A stretch of DNA of 64,000 bases from Allolobophora icterica. Taxonomy: Eukaryota > Annelida > Clitellata > Crassiclitellata > Lumbricidae. Shown piece by piece: positions 1 to 11,217 of the stretch. The notes below the pieces were generated by a model, which worked only from the letters and a program-made list of their open reading frames with translations, searched no databases and was not told the origin of the DNA. Positions within the stretch are counted from its first letter, which is position 1. Each line of letters starts with the position of its first letter. The translations under genes and the position numbers were made by a program. The stretch covers positions 48,394,346 to 48,458,345 of the forward strand of contig OY744607.1 in the NCBI GenBank assembly GCA_963556255.1. The letters run 5' to 3'.

Positions 1-80
1 CGAGGGATCATATGTACCTTGGGGAAAAAATAACAATAACAATAATAATAATAATAATAAAAATAATAAAACAGAAAGGA
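1..80. repeat. AT-rich (AATA)n tract at a retroposon tail
   Basis: The sequence GTACCTTGGGG followed by (AAT)n repeats recurs near 20096, where GTACCTTGGGGCA runs into (AAT)n. This suggests the 3' tail of a repeated retroposon. It lies in the intron directly downstream of caspase A exon 7. Confidence 0.5.
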
Positions 81-87
81 ATCCAAC

Positions 88-324
88 CCTCAACAGTTGC
101 ATAGATTATAGCCATGTCCGCCATCTCATGAACTGCGTTGTCTGCAACTGCATCGCACTGGAATTCTGGCTTAGGTGCAAGTGGAATACTGATGTTAATG
201 TCATCCTTCAGTCTAAGCTTCCTCATCATTTCCTCCATTGTCGCATTCTGATGTTCGACTGGCACTGCTGAATCACAGGCTGTCATGCCAGCATCCGTAG
301 CCACCACTCCTACAGTCTTGACAT
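88..324 (-). CDS. Caspase A exon 7: p20/p10 linker and start of p10
   Basis: This exon encodes the inter-subunit linker and the first strand of the small catalytic subunit of a CARD-containing caspase. It starts after an AG acceptor (ATGTAG) with two bases that complete the codon split with exon 6. It ends with VEG split before GT (GAG G|GTTGG). The segment MADMAIIYATVEG is the typical p10 opening (A-T-x-E-G). Upstream lies a hydrophilic linker with PLAPKPEF. Its length, 237 nt, equals the paralogous exon at 30463-30699, and phase is preserved. The remaining p10 exons (the WR and C-terminal parts) must lie left of the window. Reading of the fold is by family knowledge. The exon boundaries are inferred from GT/AG sites and from the paralogue. 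Confidence 0.88.
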
Positions 325-984
325 CTACATGTAGTAAGAAACAATACGGACACATTTTGTAAAGACACAGGACATAACTGTAAAAATAACACTGAAAATG
401 CAGACTCAGACACCGTAGAAGTCTGAACACACAAGAATTTTTGAGCAAATTCCGTCTAAGATAAACAGATTGATCAAAATGACATGATATTATTATTATT
501 ACTACTATTATAATAGGAAAATTTATAAAGCACATTTAGTGTAACTAAATAAGCCGCATACGCGCTAGTAGTAGCTCGGCTCAGTCAGATGACATGAACA
601 GGCAAGTCTTTAATATCTCTGCCTGAAGCTGATAGGCAAAACAAGAGTTCTCTTTGGCGCAGATATATATGCAAGTTTGTATGAAGTACAATGACACAGA
701 GCCATTGTACTTAATATGAAGCCTTGTTTCTTTATCCTTTCACACTTTCACAGAGCCATTGTACTTCATATGAAGCCTTGTTTCTTTATCCTTCCACACT
801 TTATCATCTTGAGCAATAGAGGCAAAGATGTATGGAAGTATATAAGAACACTCACATTTTTCATTTACATTTAAGTAAACAAAATATTCGGGAAAAAAAT
901 AACAAAGCCTAAAATCATCTGAAATTCAAGACATCAATGGCATAACATAACAGAAATTGATTGATTGACTGAAAACTTGTAAAG

Positions 985-1345
985 CGCAACTTCAAGAAAA
1001 AACTCATCAGCATTACTCCCAACCAAGCAGGCAGAACCTATCATCAAACACAACACACTTCAAGCAGTTCCGGAATAAGGGAAGTGACAGATTGATTAGC
1101 TCACTTCTGATTAATAAAAGGAAGACTATTCCAGGACACAGGACCAACAATGGCACAGCTTCTGTGCTGGGTAGTGGACGACCTAGCCCGAGGGATGACA
1201 AGGATACCACGTGCAACTGATCGGAGGGACCTCCTACCAGGAATAGATGAGGCAAAGATACACAGGAATCTGAGATAGGATGGAGCAGATCCAACAATTT
1301 CCCTAGACAATTTCTTAAGAGAGTATAAGAATCTCATATTAAATG
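985..1345 (-). mobile_element. LINE 3' fragment (reverse-transcriptase C-terminal region)
   Basis: The minus strand carries APSYLRFLC, then RRSLRSVARGILVIPRARS, then VGPVSWNSLP. This is the conserved C-terminal stretch of CR1/Jockey-like non-LTR retrotransposon ORF2. It is followed toward lower coordinates by a GCGCTTTACAAGTTTTC tail. It is 5'-truncated, and no RT catalytic core is present. It lies in the intron between caspase A exons 6 and 7. Confidence 0.75.
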
Positions 1346-2213
1346 TGCTGAGGTACAGGTAACCCCTGCAAAGTGTCTCCTACGTATGCGGAGACATGGC
1401 CAAATTCTGACGCTGTCGATCAGTGGCATCAGTGATTCAAAATATTTAATCCAGTCTATACAATACAATACAACTTACATTTATAACGCCCCTTAATAAA
1501 ACAGAGCTAATTTAATCAAATCTAATCAGTTCTATAGCACAATAATTAGGCCTATTGTAATGTACAAGGCAGCAGAATCGATGGTAACTGCAAGAAAAAT
1601 CAGTCAGATGTCGTAACTGAATTAGGGAGTCGGGCCGAAATCCCATAGGTTGGGAAACCCCGGCTACCTAGGGTAAGCAAGTGGAAGAGACAACTTTTAG
1701 GTTTAAATATGAATGAGATTAAAGTACTGACAGAGTGCGCAAAACTGAACGGCAAATTCCAGATATTCAGACTAGTCACCCAGAATCCCCGAGAAGTGTC
1801 CTGGTGCAAGGCACAACCAGGGTCCGTCGATCAACTTTTCGTGGGACAAGAGTGGTGAATAAGAACTGCAGAAGCGCCTTAGCACGTCTGACGAGATTCC
1901 CTCTGAGTGACACAATATAAATTTGTGATAACAATTAAACTTGCACATACAGTAAGTCAGCCGACTTAAATGCAACTCATTATAACAGATCTTAAACTTA
2001 AATCTCTGACTGATGGGCGAATTCGAGCACTGGATGAAAGTATAGCAAATGAGTGAAATGTTGGCTGGTCTAATCTGAAATCTAGCGTTATGATTTCTAT
2101 GGAGGCCACATCATAATGCGCAATTAGGTATCAGTCGTTGGTCGATTCAAGTAACGCTGTAGTCAAGAATCTTAATCTCTAGTCAAAATCCAACAGCTCA
2201 GAGAAATACAAAC

Positions 2214-2433
2214 CTCCTTGGGAGGCCTGAATGAAGAAGAGCTTTGGCTTTTCCAGAAGGGTTGGGCAGTTTTTTCCGTTAAATAGGTTCACAATATCTT
2301 CAGTTTTTAGCGATTTGCAATCCAATCCGTAAATCTCTCCCTTTATGCCATGGCTCATCAGGAACAGGACAAACATGTCGTACTGTTTGTGATGAATTGC
2401 TTTACTTTCCTCCTCTAAAATACCCCACATTTC
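2214..2433 (-). CDS. Caspase A exon 6: p20 core, catalytic Cys replaced by Ser
   Basis: This exon encodes the centre of the large catalytic subunit. The catalytic histidine motif FLMSHG is present, followed by GEIYG and KPKLFFIQ. The active-site pentapeptide normally reads QACxG but here reads QASQG: the codon is TCC, whereas the paralogous exon at 32053-32272 has TGC. The exon begins with GAA ATG after TTTGTAG and ends G|GTTTGT, a weaker donor than the GTTAGT of the paralogue. It is 220 nt in both copies. By hand alignment about 12 of 73 residues differ between copies, with no stop or frameshift. A serine here would abolish normal cysteine protease activity, so the product may be a pseudo-caspase or decoy. 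That role is inference. Confidence 0.9.
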
Positions 2434-2469
2434 CTACAAAGAAAAAACCAACCAATTAATCCTTACACT

Positions 2470-2600
2470 TTGAATTACACTCCACGCTCTGCAATTCAAA
2501 CTGTGAACTGCAATCCTCACTTTGAACTGCAATCCACATTTTTGACTGCAATCCACACTTTGATCCTTTGACCACACTTTGAACTGCGCTCAACACTTAG
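2470..2600. repeat. Intronic minisatellite (ACTTTGAACTGCAATCC type)
   Basis: Imperfect tandem units of about 19-22 bp built on CTTTGAACTGCAATCCAC. The same array is present in the equivalent intron of caspase B (32290-32480), so it predates the duplication. Confidence 0.8.
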
Positions 2601-2649
2601 AAGCAACCACTTATAAAACAAAATTACAAGAAGTTTCAATACCAAGTAT

Positions 2650-3323
2650 CATAGGCGTAGACTTTGGGGGCAGCCGGGGCATGTGCCCCCCCCAATAATT
2701 GAGGAGCCGGGGCATGGACCCCAAAAATCGAGAGGAGAGTTTCTTCAAATATTAAAATATTATGTTTCAATATAGACAAATTTCTTAAGAAACAGAAAAA
2801 CAAAGACACAGAACTGAAATACTATCAGAAATTCATAATGAAAAGAAAGATTTATTTGGTTCTTCAATATTTTCAATATGAAACAAATTTACATGTAAAC
2901 CAAAAGCCCCATTTCACACGCATCAACGTAACACTGCAAGCCTCTGCTGACTGTCCAGACCAGAGATGAAAAAGTTTTTTCGGTTTTTGATTTTAAACAA
3001 AAACAAAAGAAAACCACAATATTTGTTTAAAAAAATTAATTTATTATTTTTTAGAATTATTTTAATAACATTGATTTAAGTTTTTTTAATTTTCGGAAAT
3101 GGCAACTGAATTAAACTGAGCTCTTGTTCGTGCCATTTTTCACGATTTTTATGATCCGAAATCCGAAAATCTTAAAAACAACCAAAACAAGAAAAACCAT
3201 AAAAACGAAAAAACGAAAAAAAACAACAAAAAACAACTTTTCATGTTGAAAAAGCTTGGTTTTTTGGCACCTATGGTCCAGACCCCAAAATTATAAATTA
3301 TTTTGGACAAGTTTACGCCAGTG
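2650..3323. mobile_element. hAT-like non-autonomous DNA transposon (outer)
   Basis: The ends are CATAGGCGTAGACTTTGG and, reverse-complemented, CACTGGCGTAAACTTG. They are flanked by CCAAGTAT (2642-2649) and CCAAGTAG (3324-3331), a 7/8 match to an 8-bp target-site duplication. No transposase is seen. It contains a second insertion at 2961-3275 and lies in the caspase A exon 5-6 intron. Confidence 0.7.
2961..3275. mobile_element. Nested short hAT-like element
   Basis: It is flanked by a perfect 8-bp duplication GTCCAGAC (2953-2960 and 3276-3283). The termini, CAGAGATGAAAAAG and CATAGGTGCCAAAA, match only loosely. The interior is A/T-rich with runs of AAAAAC and no coding capacity. It inserted into the 2650-3323 element, so it is the younger of the two. 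Confidence 0.65.
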
Positions 3324-3612
3324 CCAAGTAGGGCCTATTGTATAATCTAACGTACGTTGTTCAGAAGCCTTGGTAGGAACTTCTCATAACTATAAAAGTA
3401 AAGTTTACTGGCTGTTACTGAAACTCCTCGTAACTATACAGATGAAGGTAACACGCTAATTAACACACCTTCATAGAAACACCAAAAAGCAAAAGTAACA
3501 CCAGAATCAGTGATAATAAAGTTCAAAAGAACAAAAATTTGTATCTATACGCAAGCAAATGTTCAACTAATTGGAAAATTCTGCTTGGCAGGACCACACA
3601 CGCGTATATGGC

Positions 3613-3812
3613 ATACCCTAGCTGATTGGTTAGAGTGTTCACTTTGTAACGCAGAGAGCACGGGTTCGAGCCTCCTCCCCTAGACGGTAACTGTGTAGGA
3701 CCTTGAGCAAGTCCTTGCTCGCAACTGGCACCTGCTCAATGCCTTCGACTGATGCTCATCAGAAAGTGGTGTTTAGCCTAATAAATGTGTAATAATAACA
3801 ACAATAAAGCCC
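3613..3812 (+). mobile_element. tRNA-derived SINE (family 1)
   Basis: The head has an A-box-like GATTGGTTAGAG and a B-box-like GGGTTCGAGCC, followed by a body with CTTGAGCAAGTCCTTG and an AATAATAACAA tail. Related copies lie at 4625, 25495, 36286 (broken) and 54538. Confidence 0.75.
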
Positions 3813-3867
3813 AGCCAAAAGAGGTTCTGCCCCATATTCATGGATGAACAAATGCTATAGGGCCTAC

Positions 3868-4038
3868 CTTTGCATCTTTGTCCGAATGGACGACTGTTTC
3901 GAAATTAAGAATGGAGAAAAGTTTCTTCAAGTTTTCAGTGTCCACATCAGAACCGTCTCGATGTCCTAGATTGCTAAAAAATTTGTTGTTCATGATCAGC
4001 GCGCGACCACGTGGCGTACTTTCACACCTGTAGGCTAC
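3868..4038 (-). CDS. Caspase A exon 5: start of p20
   Basis: This exon encodes the N-terminal part of the large caspase subunit. YRCESTPRGRALIMNN matches the family R-G-x-A-L-I-x-N strand, whose arginine lines the S1 pocket. It is followed by RDGSDVDTENLKKLF and VVHSDKD. The acceptor is TTTTCAG|GTAGCC and the donor is GCAAAG|GTAGGC, phase 0 at both ends, 171 nt. The paralogous exon at 36945-37115 has the same length and phases. Upstream it joins exon 4 in phase 0. Confidence 0.9.
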
Positions 4039-4484
4039 CTGAAAATGCGAACAAACTATGAGACTAATTAAAATCCATCCAGTATCCATGGGTACCCAGA
4101 GGCTTACAAAAATTGGACCCACACCCCAAAAATTGGACACACACCCCTCCCGTCCTCTTCATCCCCACCCGTCCTCTGTCCACCGCTCGTAGTCATAGTC
4201 ATACACTGAAAATGACCCAGAGTGACTCATAAAAAATTAAATTTAGATAACATCTAATGCTTTAACATGCCGTATTGCCGTTTAACAAAAAATATCGATG
4301 CGATGCCTATTCCTTGTGTGGATTTGATTTGGTGGGTAGACGCACGTGCGTCTAGTGCGTCCGCCTGCGGGCGACTTTGCCAGTATCGTCTTTTCTAAAC
4401 AAAGAAAGAAAATTTTGAAACGGCTGACCATAAACAAAGCTACAACCTAAACAATTCTTTCAAGACGAAAAGCAGTGGTGGTAC

Positions 4485-4594
4485 CTGTTTGAGCACCCTG
4501 GCTTGAAAAGTGTTGAGAAATTCCTCATTGCAAGTACAGAAGCGAATGTCGCTTGCAATGACTTCAAAAGGAAGAGGATTCACTTCAGCAGAGC
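4485..4594 (-). CDS. Caspase A exon 4: linker between CARD2 and p20
   Basis: A small 110-nt exon with acceptor GCTATGTTCAG and donor AAACAG|GTACC. It is supported by the paralogue at 54386-54510, which has the same phases and is 15 nt longer. The peptide ends with the conserved pattern CNEEFLNTFQARVLK, where the paralogue has CNEIFLKAVQDKVLK. It supplies the segment just before the p20 strand and probably contains part of the prodomain linker. No domain is recognised. The 5-codon length difference lies in a low-conservation N-terminal half. Confidence 0.8.
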
Positions 4595-4624
4595 CTGAAC
4601 ATAGCACAACAGAACCATTCAGGT

Positions 4625-4800
4625 ATGGTAACCAATTGGTTAGAGCACTTGCTTGTAATGCAGCGAGTACGGGTTCAAGACTTCTCCTCTGAGACGTTTA
4701 CTGTGTAGGGTTCTTAAGCAAGTCCTTCACTCGCAATTGCTCAGCTCCAACGATTGATGTTTGGCCATTAGATAATGACACTTAATAACAGCATAATAAT
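4625..4800 (+). mobile_element. tRNA-derived SINE (family 1)
   Basis: It has CCAATTGGTTAGAGCAC (A-box-like), ACGGGTTCAAGAC (B-box-like) and GCAAGTCCTTCACTCGC. It sits directly upstream of caspase A exon 4, as does the equivalent copy at 54538 for caspase B, so the insertion predates the duplication. Confidence 0.75.
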
Positions 4801-4932
4801 TATAATACATAATAATACGAAAACAAGAAACGATTAAACAATGCCTCAAGGGTTTTCCAGCAACCAAAAGCAACTCTTCTCTGCCCTTAATATGTGTAAT
4901 CCCCCAACCTCTCTCTCTTTCAGCCCTGGCAT

Positions 4933-5348
4933 CAGGGACGTCATTTCAGCTTTCTCAAGAGGGGCAGGGACGTCATTTGAGTGTTTTCCCGGGGGCACTG
5001 GCGGCGATCTTGTTTGACAGGTGAGGAGGACACGGTCACGTTTGTACTGATCTGGTCAAAAAACAGGTGAACAAATTTTTTGAACCTTTTTTGGAGTTTC
5101 TTCAAAACTTGGCCAGTTCGCCCCAATTACCTCATGGTAAATCCATCACTGTGTGCCTATATATATATGCCCATAAGCTATTCCCTGCAGGGCAGGCCTA
5201 CACCCTTTAAATGATGTCCCTGAATTTGAGTTTCTTTTTTTATTTTTACCACTTTCTTGTTCCTCTTTTTCTTGTTCCATCCTTTTTCATTTTTTTCTTC
5301 AAAAATTAGGGTGGGGGAAATGCCCCCTGTCCTCAAATGACGTCCCTG
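4933..5348. mobile_element. hAT-like MITE with a paralogous empty site
   Basis: Perfect 14-bp terminal inverted repeats, CAGGGACGTCATTT. The flanks are CCTGGCAT (4925-4932) and CCTGGCAG (5349-5356). The equivalent place in caspase B (about 55060) reads CTCTGGCAGGGATTTG without an insertion, which is a natural empty site. Confidence 0.8.
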
Positions 5349-5425
5349 CCTGGCAGGGATTTGAACCCCGACCTCTCAGCTGACAGTCCAGCATGCTAAC
5401 CAGTACACTACACCGTGCAAAGACT
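5349..5425 (-). mobile_element. tRNA-derived SINE head (family 2)
   Basis: The minus strand has TAGCATGCTGG (A-box-like) and GGGGTTCAAATCCCTGCCAG (B-box-like). The paralogous copy is at 55050-55130. It looks like a SINE promoter rather than a functional tRNA, because no full cloverleaf is evident. Confidence 0.6.
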
Positions 5426-5569
5426 TTTGACATTTTAGATGAAGACAACGTCATTTACGTGTTAGATGCTGCCAAACTAACACATAAGATTAGATTAGAT
5501 ATGAAAATGGAAATACAACTGAAAAGTACATGTTTACAAAGCATAATATCATGTAAAATAATGCAACAC

Positions 5570-5835
5570 AATGTAAAGTAATGCAGTATACTCACTGTAC
5601 TGTAATTAAATGCAATAGAATGCAATTCAATGTAATGTATGTAATGCAATTCAATATACTGTGACGCAATATAATGTATGTAATACAATGTAATGCAGTG
5701 TGTGTAATGTAATATATATATTATATGTATCTGGACTTTTATAAAGCATGCAATTTAATGTGATGCAATGTAATGTATGCAATACAATGTAATGTTATGT
5801 AATACAATGTAAAGCAAAGTGCTGGAATGAAAAGA
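5570..5835. repeat. Intronic minisatellite (AATGTAATGC type)
   Basis: Tandem degenerate AATGTAATGC/AATACAATGT units abut the donor of caspase A exon 3. The same array occurs at 55270-55560 beside the paralogous exon. Confidence 0.8.
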
Positions 5836-5847
5836 ATGTGACATCAC

Positions 5848-6136
5848 CTTCTGAATCTCTGCAAAAGTCATGCGATTTCACTTGGTCGTTCTGGATCACC
5901 GACGGATCGGGCTGTGGAATATCACTCTCTGGGATTTCATCCTCTGGGATTTTAGGTTCTGGAATTTTACTCTCTGGGATTTTATGTTCTCGAATTTTAG
6001 GCGTTAGATATTCGATTACAATGAATGATTGCTTGCAGGCTTCAAGTGCACCACAGAAGCTGACGAACTGTTTATCTGATCCTGCCTCCAACCAGCGAAG
6101 CATCTGTTCCGTTCGTTTCGTCTCTTGCTCGATGTC
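5848..6136 (-). CDS. Caspase A exon 3: second CARD (C-terminal half) and IPE-repeat linker
   Basis: This exon encodes the last helices of the second CARD (TKRTEQMLRWLE, then KQFVSFCGALEACKQ, then VIEYL). A proline-rich linker follows, made of five-residue IPE-x-x units (IPESK, IPEPK, IPEDE, IPESD) and ending DPSVIQ. The acceptor is TTTTGCAG|GACATC in phase 0. The donor splits a glycine codon: GAA G|GTGATG. The paralogue (55572-55854) has the same phases and is 6 nt shorter. CARDs recruit initiator caspases to adaptor platforms. The repeat linker has no known function. Confidence 0.88.
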
Positions 6137-6214
6137 CTGCAAAAATATAAATATTCCCAGCTTACCAAATCAACTCCAGTCAAATAAAATGAAATGCCAT
6201 TACTACATGTGGAA

Positions 6215-6870
6215 CATTACAAGTACAAACATTACAAATACAAACATTAAAAGTACAAACATTTCAAATACAAACGTTTCCACCACAAACATAACAAGTA
6301 CAAACATTCAACTACAGATAAAACAACTACATACATTACAAATACAAACACTACAACCACAAATATTATAAATTACAAACATTGAAAGCAAACATTACAA
6401 ATACAAACATAACAGGTACACACATTTCGGATACAAGCATCGCAACCACAAGCATTTCACTTACAAACACTTCAAATATACAAAGATTACAAATACAGAC
6501 ATTACAACCACAAGCATTACAACCATAAACATTACAAGTACAAACATTATAAGTACAAACATAAAATATGTAAACATCACAACCACAAAATTACAAGTGC
6601 AAACATTGCAAATACAAACATTACAGTCACACACATTACAGTCAAAAACATTACAGCCACAAGCAGTACAGCCACAAACATTACAACCATAAACATTGCA
6701 TGTGCAAACATTACAACCACAAACATTACAGCAACATTGTAGTATGCAAACATTACAAGTACAAACATTACAGATAAAAAATCCCAACCACAAACATTAT
6801 GAGTACAAACAGTACAAATACAAACATCACAACCACAAACATTGCAAACATTCAAACTACAAACATAATT
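6215..6870. repeat. 12-bp intronic minisatellite (ACAAACATTACA)
   Basis: Dozens of units of ACAAACATTACA with variable ends (AGT, ACC, AAT). The array lies upstream of caspase A exon 3. Caspase B has the homologous array at 59325-59745 in the same intron. Long open frames through it (CNVCxCNVC) are repeat artefacts. Confidence 0.9.
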
Positions 6871-7384
6871 ACATGTAAAAAGCCTTTCACAACCATGTTA
6901 GTAGTTGATGGCTCTGGCACATTTTCAGATTATCATTATTATTATAAATAAATAAGAACATTACAAATGTGCAAACATGACCAAATTTAACTGACAGCTG
7001 GGGTTGTCTAACATTACAGCTGTTACCTCTCGGCTTCTGATAAAGCTCAAACCAGAAGCACTCATAAAAACCATAGTGATGCGCTTTATGAATAAGCTGG
7101 TTCCCCCGACTTGGTTTTTAAGCACGCTGCAGAAATCTTGAGTTTACGATGAATCTATTTCGCAAATGGGAAGTAAGCTTGCCAAGTTTTACATATTCTG
7201 ATCATAGTTGAAGACAGTCTTTCGTAAATTTAAGACTACAGAATTAAAACTGCATACAAAAACCTGACAAATTTACGACAAATTCCTTTGGTTTATAAAA
7301 TAATTGACCGTAACGTGACGTCTTTCACAAGGCACGGTCAAGATCAATGGTTCTAGCGGCCACCATGGTTGTTAACGCTGGACT

Positions 7385-7725
7385 TTTTTTTAACTGGGGA
7401 TGCCCGTAGAGTAATGGATAACACACTGGCGTGAAGAGCAGTATATAGGTACCAAGATCGAATCCCGTAGACCCCGTAACGTTTATTCAGCCTTCCACTC
7501 GCTAGGTGGCGGCGGTGGTTATATGAATAGTAGACCGTTGTGACGCCCTGTTTGCTGCCGTATAAACAGTTATATTCGACTCCTGTAAAACTGTTGTCTT
7601 GTGCTTCTACTGTATACATGTATGTAAGGCGCCCTGTATGGCTGCCGTTTCTACTATATGTATGTTCACTGCACAGCGCAGTGCGGTTAGCAGGCGCTTC
7701 AATAAAGAAAAGATTATTATTATTA
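7385..7725 (+). mobile_element. tRNA-derived SINE (family 3)
   Basis: The A-box-like TAATGGATAACACACTGGC and B-box-like AAGATCGAATCCC are followed by a body ending GCGCAGTGCGGTTAGCAGG and an AATAAAG tail. The same family forms the inverted pair inside the transposon at 57454. It ends only about 10 bp from the exon 2 donor at 7735. Confidence 0.7.
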
Positions 7726-7734
7726 GAAACTAAC

Positions 7735-8079
7735 CCGCAACTTTTTCAGGTGTATAACCGTAACAATTCCACGACTTTCAATTTCTGTCAGAAGTCCGGT
7801 GTCAAAATTTATGTAAGCAATAAGCTCATTCCAATACTGTTTGAAGCATTCCAACACGCCATCTGAAACTGCACGACAATCAGCCGTGTCCGCTTTTGAG
7901 GCTGAATCAGTCGTAAAATGGCGACAAGAGACATCCTGCACGCTAGAGAGGTAGTTCTGGACGATATGTTGCTGTCCAGAGTTGTTCAACGCATCACAGA
8001 ACTTCTTGAACGATTCAAAGTCCTTCATCTGAAGTTTCTTCAACAATTGATCGTTTTTGTCAATCATGTTTCTGCAGCC
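7735..8079 (-). CDS. Caspase A exon 2: end of CARD1 and start of CARD2
   Basis: A 345-nt exon, phase 0 at both ends. It encodes the C-terminal half of CARD1 (DQLLKKLQMKDFESFKKFC, then IVQNYLSS). A Ser/Asp-rich spacer follows, then the N-terminal half of CARD2 (CFKQYWNELIAYINFD, then GLLTEIESRGIVTVIHLKKL). Acceptor TTTCTCCAG|GGC, donor TTGCGG|GTTAGT. CARD1 and CARD2 are interrupted by introns at equivalent points, which suggests internal duplication of a two-exon CARD. The paralogue at 60201-60548 is one codon longer. A MITE (8111-8308) inserted only 31 bp upstream of this acceptor. Confidence 0.9.
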
Positions 8080-8110
8080 CTGGAGAAATAATATTATTTG
8101 TAGGTATTTG

Positions 8111-8308
8111 CAGGGGCGTAACTTTGGTCTAAAAAGTGGGGGTACCAATTTCTTACATACACGAAGCAAGGCTGAGACTGCGATCTCTGGGAAGGCACAA
8201 CAACAAAATATTGATTGGCATTGTTCAACAAGTGGGGGTACTGTACCCCCCAGTCCAAAAAGTGGGGGGTACGGGTACCCCTCGTACCTCCCACAAATTA
8301 CGCCTATG
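8111..8308. mobile_element. hAT-like MITE beside a splice acceptor
   Basis: The ends are CAGGGGCGTAACTTTGG and, reverse-complemented, CATAGGCGTAATTTGTGG. Perfect 8-bp duplication GGTATTTG (8103-8110 and 8309-8316). The caspase B intron reads GTATTTGGCATT without insertion (about 60577-60588). Confidence 0.85.
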
Positions 8309-8789
8309 GGTATTTGGCAATGCCAAATACTTATTAAGTAGATAATTGCTATCTATACTGGTACGATTGTCTACATTAGTGAAAATATTGTTGTTATTAT
8401 TGTGTTTCTACAATCATGGAAAACATAATGTCATGACGGTTATAATTATCACACATTCAGTCTCTACGTGTCTGCGCGAGACTCCTAATGGAGACCTTGT
8501 CCTTGTCCAGCTACACGGGAATAACTTGCAATGGAAATATTCTGTCATTATTATACAACTCTACCATCAGTTAGGCAATGAAAAGTCTAAAGGTGCTAAA
8601 GAAATGCTCAGCAGCATACATACAAACATACACAAATACATAGGCCTATATAGATTAATGACATATAAATACATAATTATATTAATATATATATACATAC
8701 TTAAGCTGCTACCGGTGCAAGACACCAAGACGGCGCCACCCCTATCATACACACATGCATGCATGCATACAGTCATGAATACACACTAA

Positions 8790-10004
<1,215 letters not shown>

Positions 10005-10102
10005 CTGCATCTATAGGCAGACGGACACGCTGCTCTGCGCTAGGTATAGGGATGGAGTGTTATGGCGGGAAACAAGTCTATATTATAAACTCAGTGAGCC
10101 TG

Positions 10103-10192
10103 TTAGGGATAGACTATAGCCTATAGAGCGTTTCTTCGCGTAGGCCATGTGTTAGGGATAGACTATAGACTATAGAGCGTTTCTTCGGGTAT
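10103..10192. repeat. Tandem duplication of about 48 bp
   Basis: AGGGATAGACTATAG...AGAGCGTTTCTTCG occurs twice head to tail with few differences. No gene is apparent. Confidence 0.7.
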
Positions 10193-10455
10193 GTTGTTGG
10201 GGTAGAGTTAGGGCGTCTCTCAACGTTGCGTCTCCGTATGGTGAACGTTTGTGCTTTCGGAACCAGGTGCGTTTGGTCTCGTTGAGACTGGATGGTGTCT
10301 TCGGTTGTGTTGTTGACCAAGTAGTGTCTTTCTGCCCTGTGCTGTTTACGTCGCCTGCTGGGCTAACACTTGTAAGGTATCTTTTCGTTTTTCTGCTGTA
10401 CGTATTTTCTACTAAATCACATTTTTATTTAAAGCAACTTCTTTTGTTTCTCCAT

Positions 10456-10460
<5 letters not shown>

Positions 10461-10511
<51 letters not shown>

Positions 10512-10831
10512 CATATACATATATATATATATGTATATATGCATATACATAAGCACAAATACATACAATGTAATAAATATAATACAATATTATATTATAT
10601 ATACACATACATACATACATACATACATACATACATACATACATACATACATACATACTTACATAGGCCTACATACATACATTGTATGTGTGATGTATGC
10701 ATGATGTTTGTATCGTAATACATCATAAATACTACATCGTATACATACTATATCATACATACATACATACATACATACATACATACATACATACATACAT
10801 ACATACATACATACAGACAGACACACATCGC

Positions 10832-10908
<77 letters not shown>

Positions 10909-10912
10909 CATA
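10461..10912. repeat. (AT)n and (ATAC)n microsatellite cluster
   Basis: Alternating AT and ATAC arrays, with YIYI and YIHT open frames that are artefacts of the repeats. Confidence 0.95.
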
Positions 10913-11076
10913 CATACCTACATATAGGGCCTATACATAATGCTAAAGTAGTGTATACTTGCATCAAAAGGAGTTTCCAGTGTAATTAGCATATTAAATT
11001 TTAATGCAATTACCATATTCAAAATGAGATAACCGAAAACTGGCATTAAAAATTTTCGGTAGAACAGATTACTGAC

Positions 11077-11217
11077 CGTGATTTGCTTAACCGCAATCAT
11101 AGTGAAGATTCCTCTCTTTTTAAGTTCGCCAATTAAACCGGATTCAGTGTCGATGTTCTTCAGCAACTCTGTGTAATTCGTACGAATAATACCTTCCCAG
11201 GTTTCTTTAGTTGCCAT
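11077..11217 (-). CDS. Caspase A exon 1: start codon and first half of CARD1
   Basis: The ATG at 11215-11217 opens MATKETWEGIIRTNYTELL, then KNIDTESGLIGELKKRGI, then FTMIAVKQIT. This is the N-terminal half of a CARD (helices 1-3). The donor is ATCACG|GTCAGT in phase 0 and joins exon 2. The coding part is 47 codons. The paralogous first exon of caspase B is not visible in this window. The seven exons seen encode roughly 504 residues before the missing p10 end. Confidence 0.85.

Noticed and set aside
5349..5425. Possible tRNA gene on the minus strand
   Set aside because: A-box and B-box are present, but I cannot form a complete cloverleaf. The same unit is repeated in the genome as a SINE head.
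6461..6855. Cysteine-rich CNVCxCNVC open frames resembling metallothionein or keratin-associated proteins
   Set aside because: They are translations of the 12-bp intronic minisatellite, which has open frames in several registers. The same occurs at 59311-59694.
6215..6870. Regular short repeats that could suggest a CRISPR array
   Set aside because: The units are contiguous 12-bp minisatellite repeats without unique spacers, in animal DNA.
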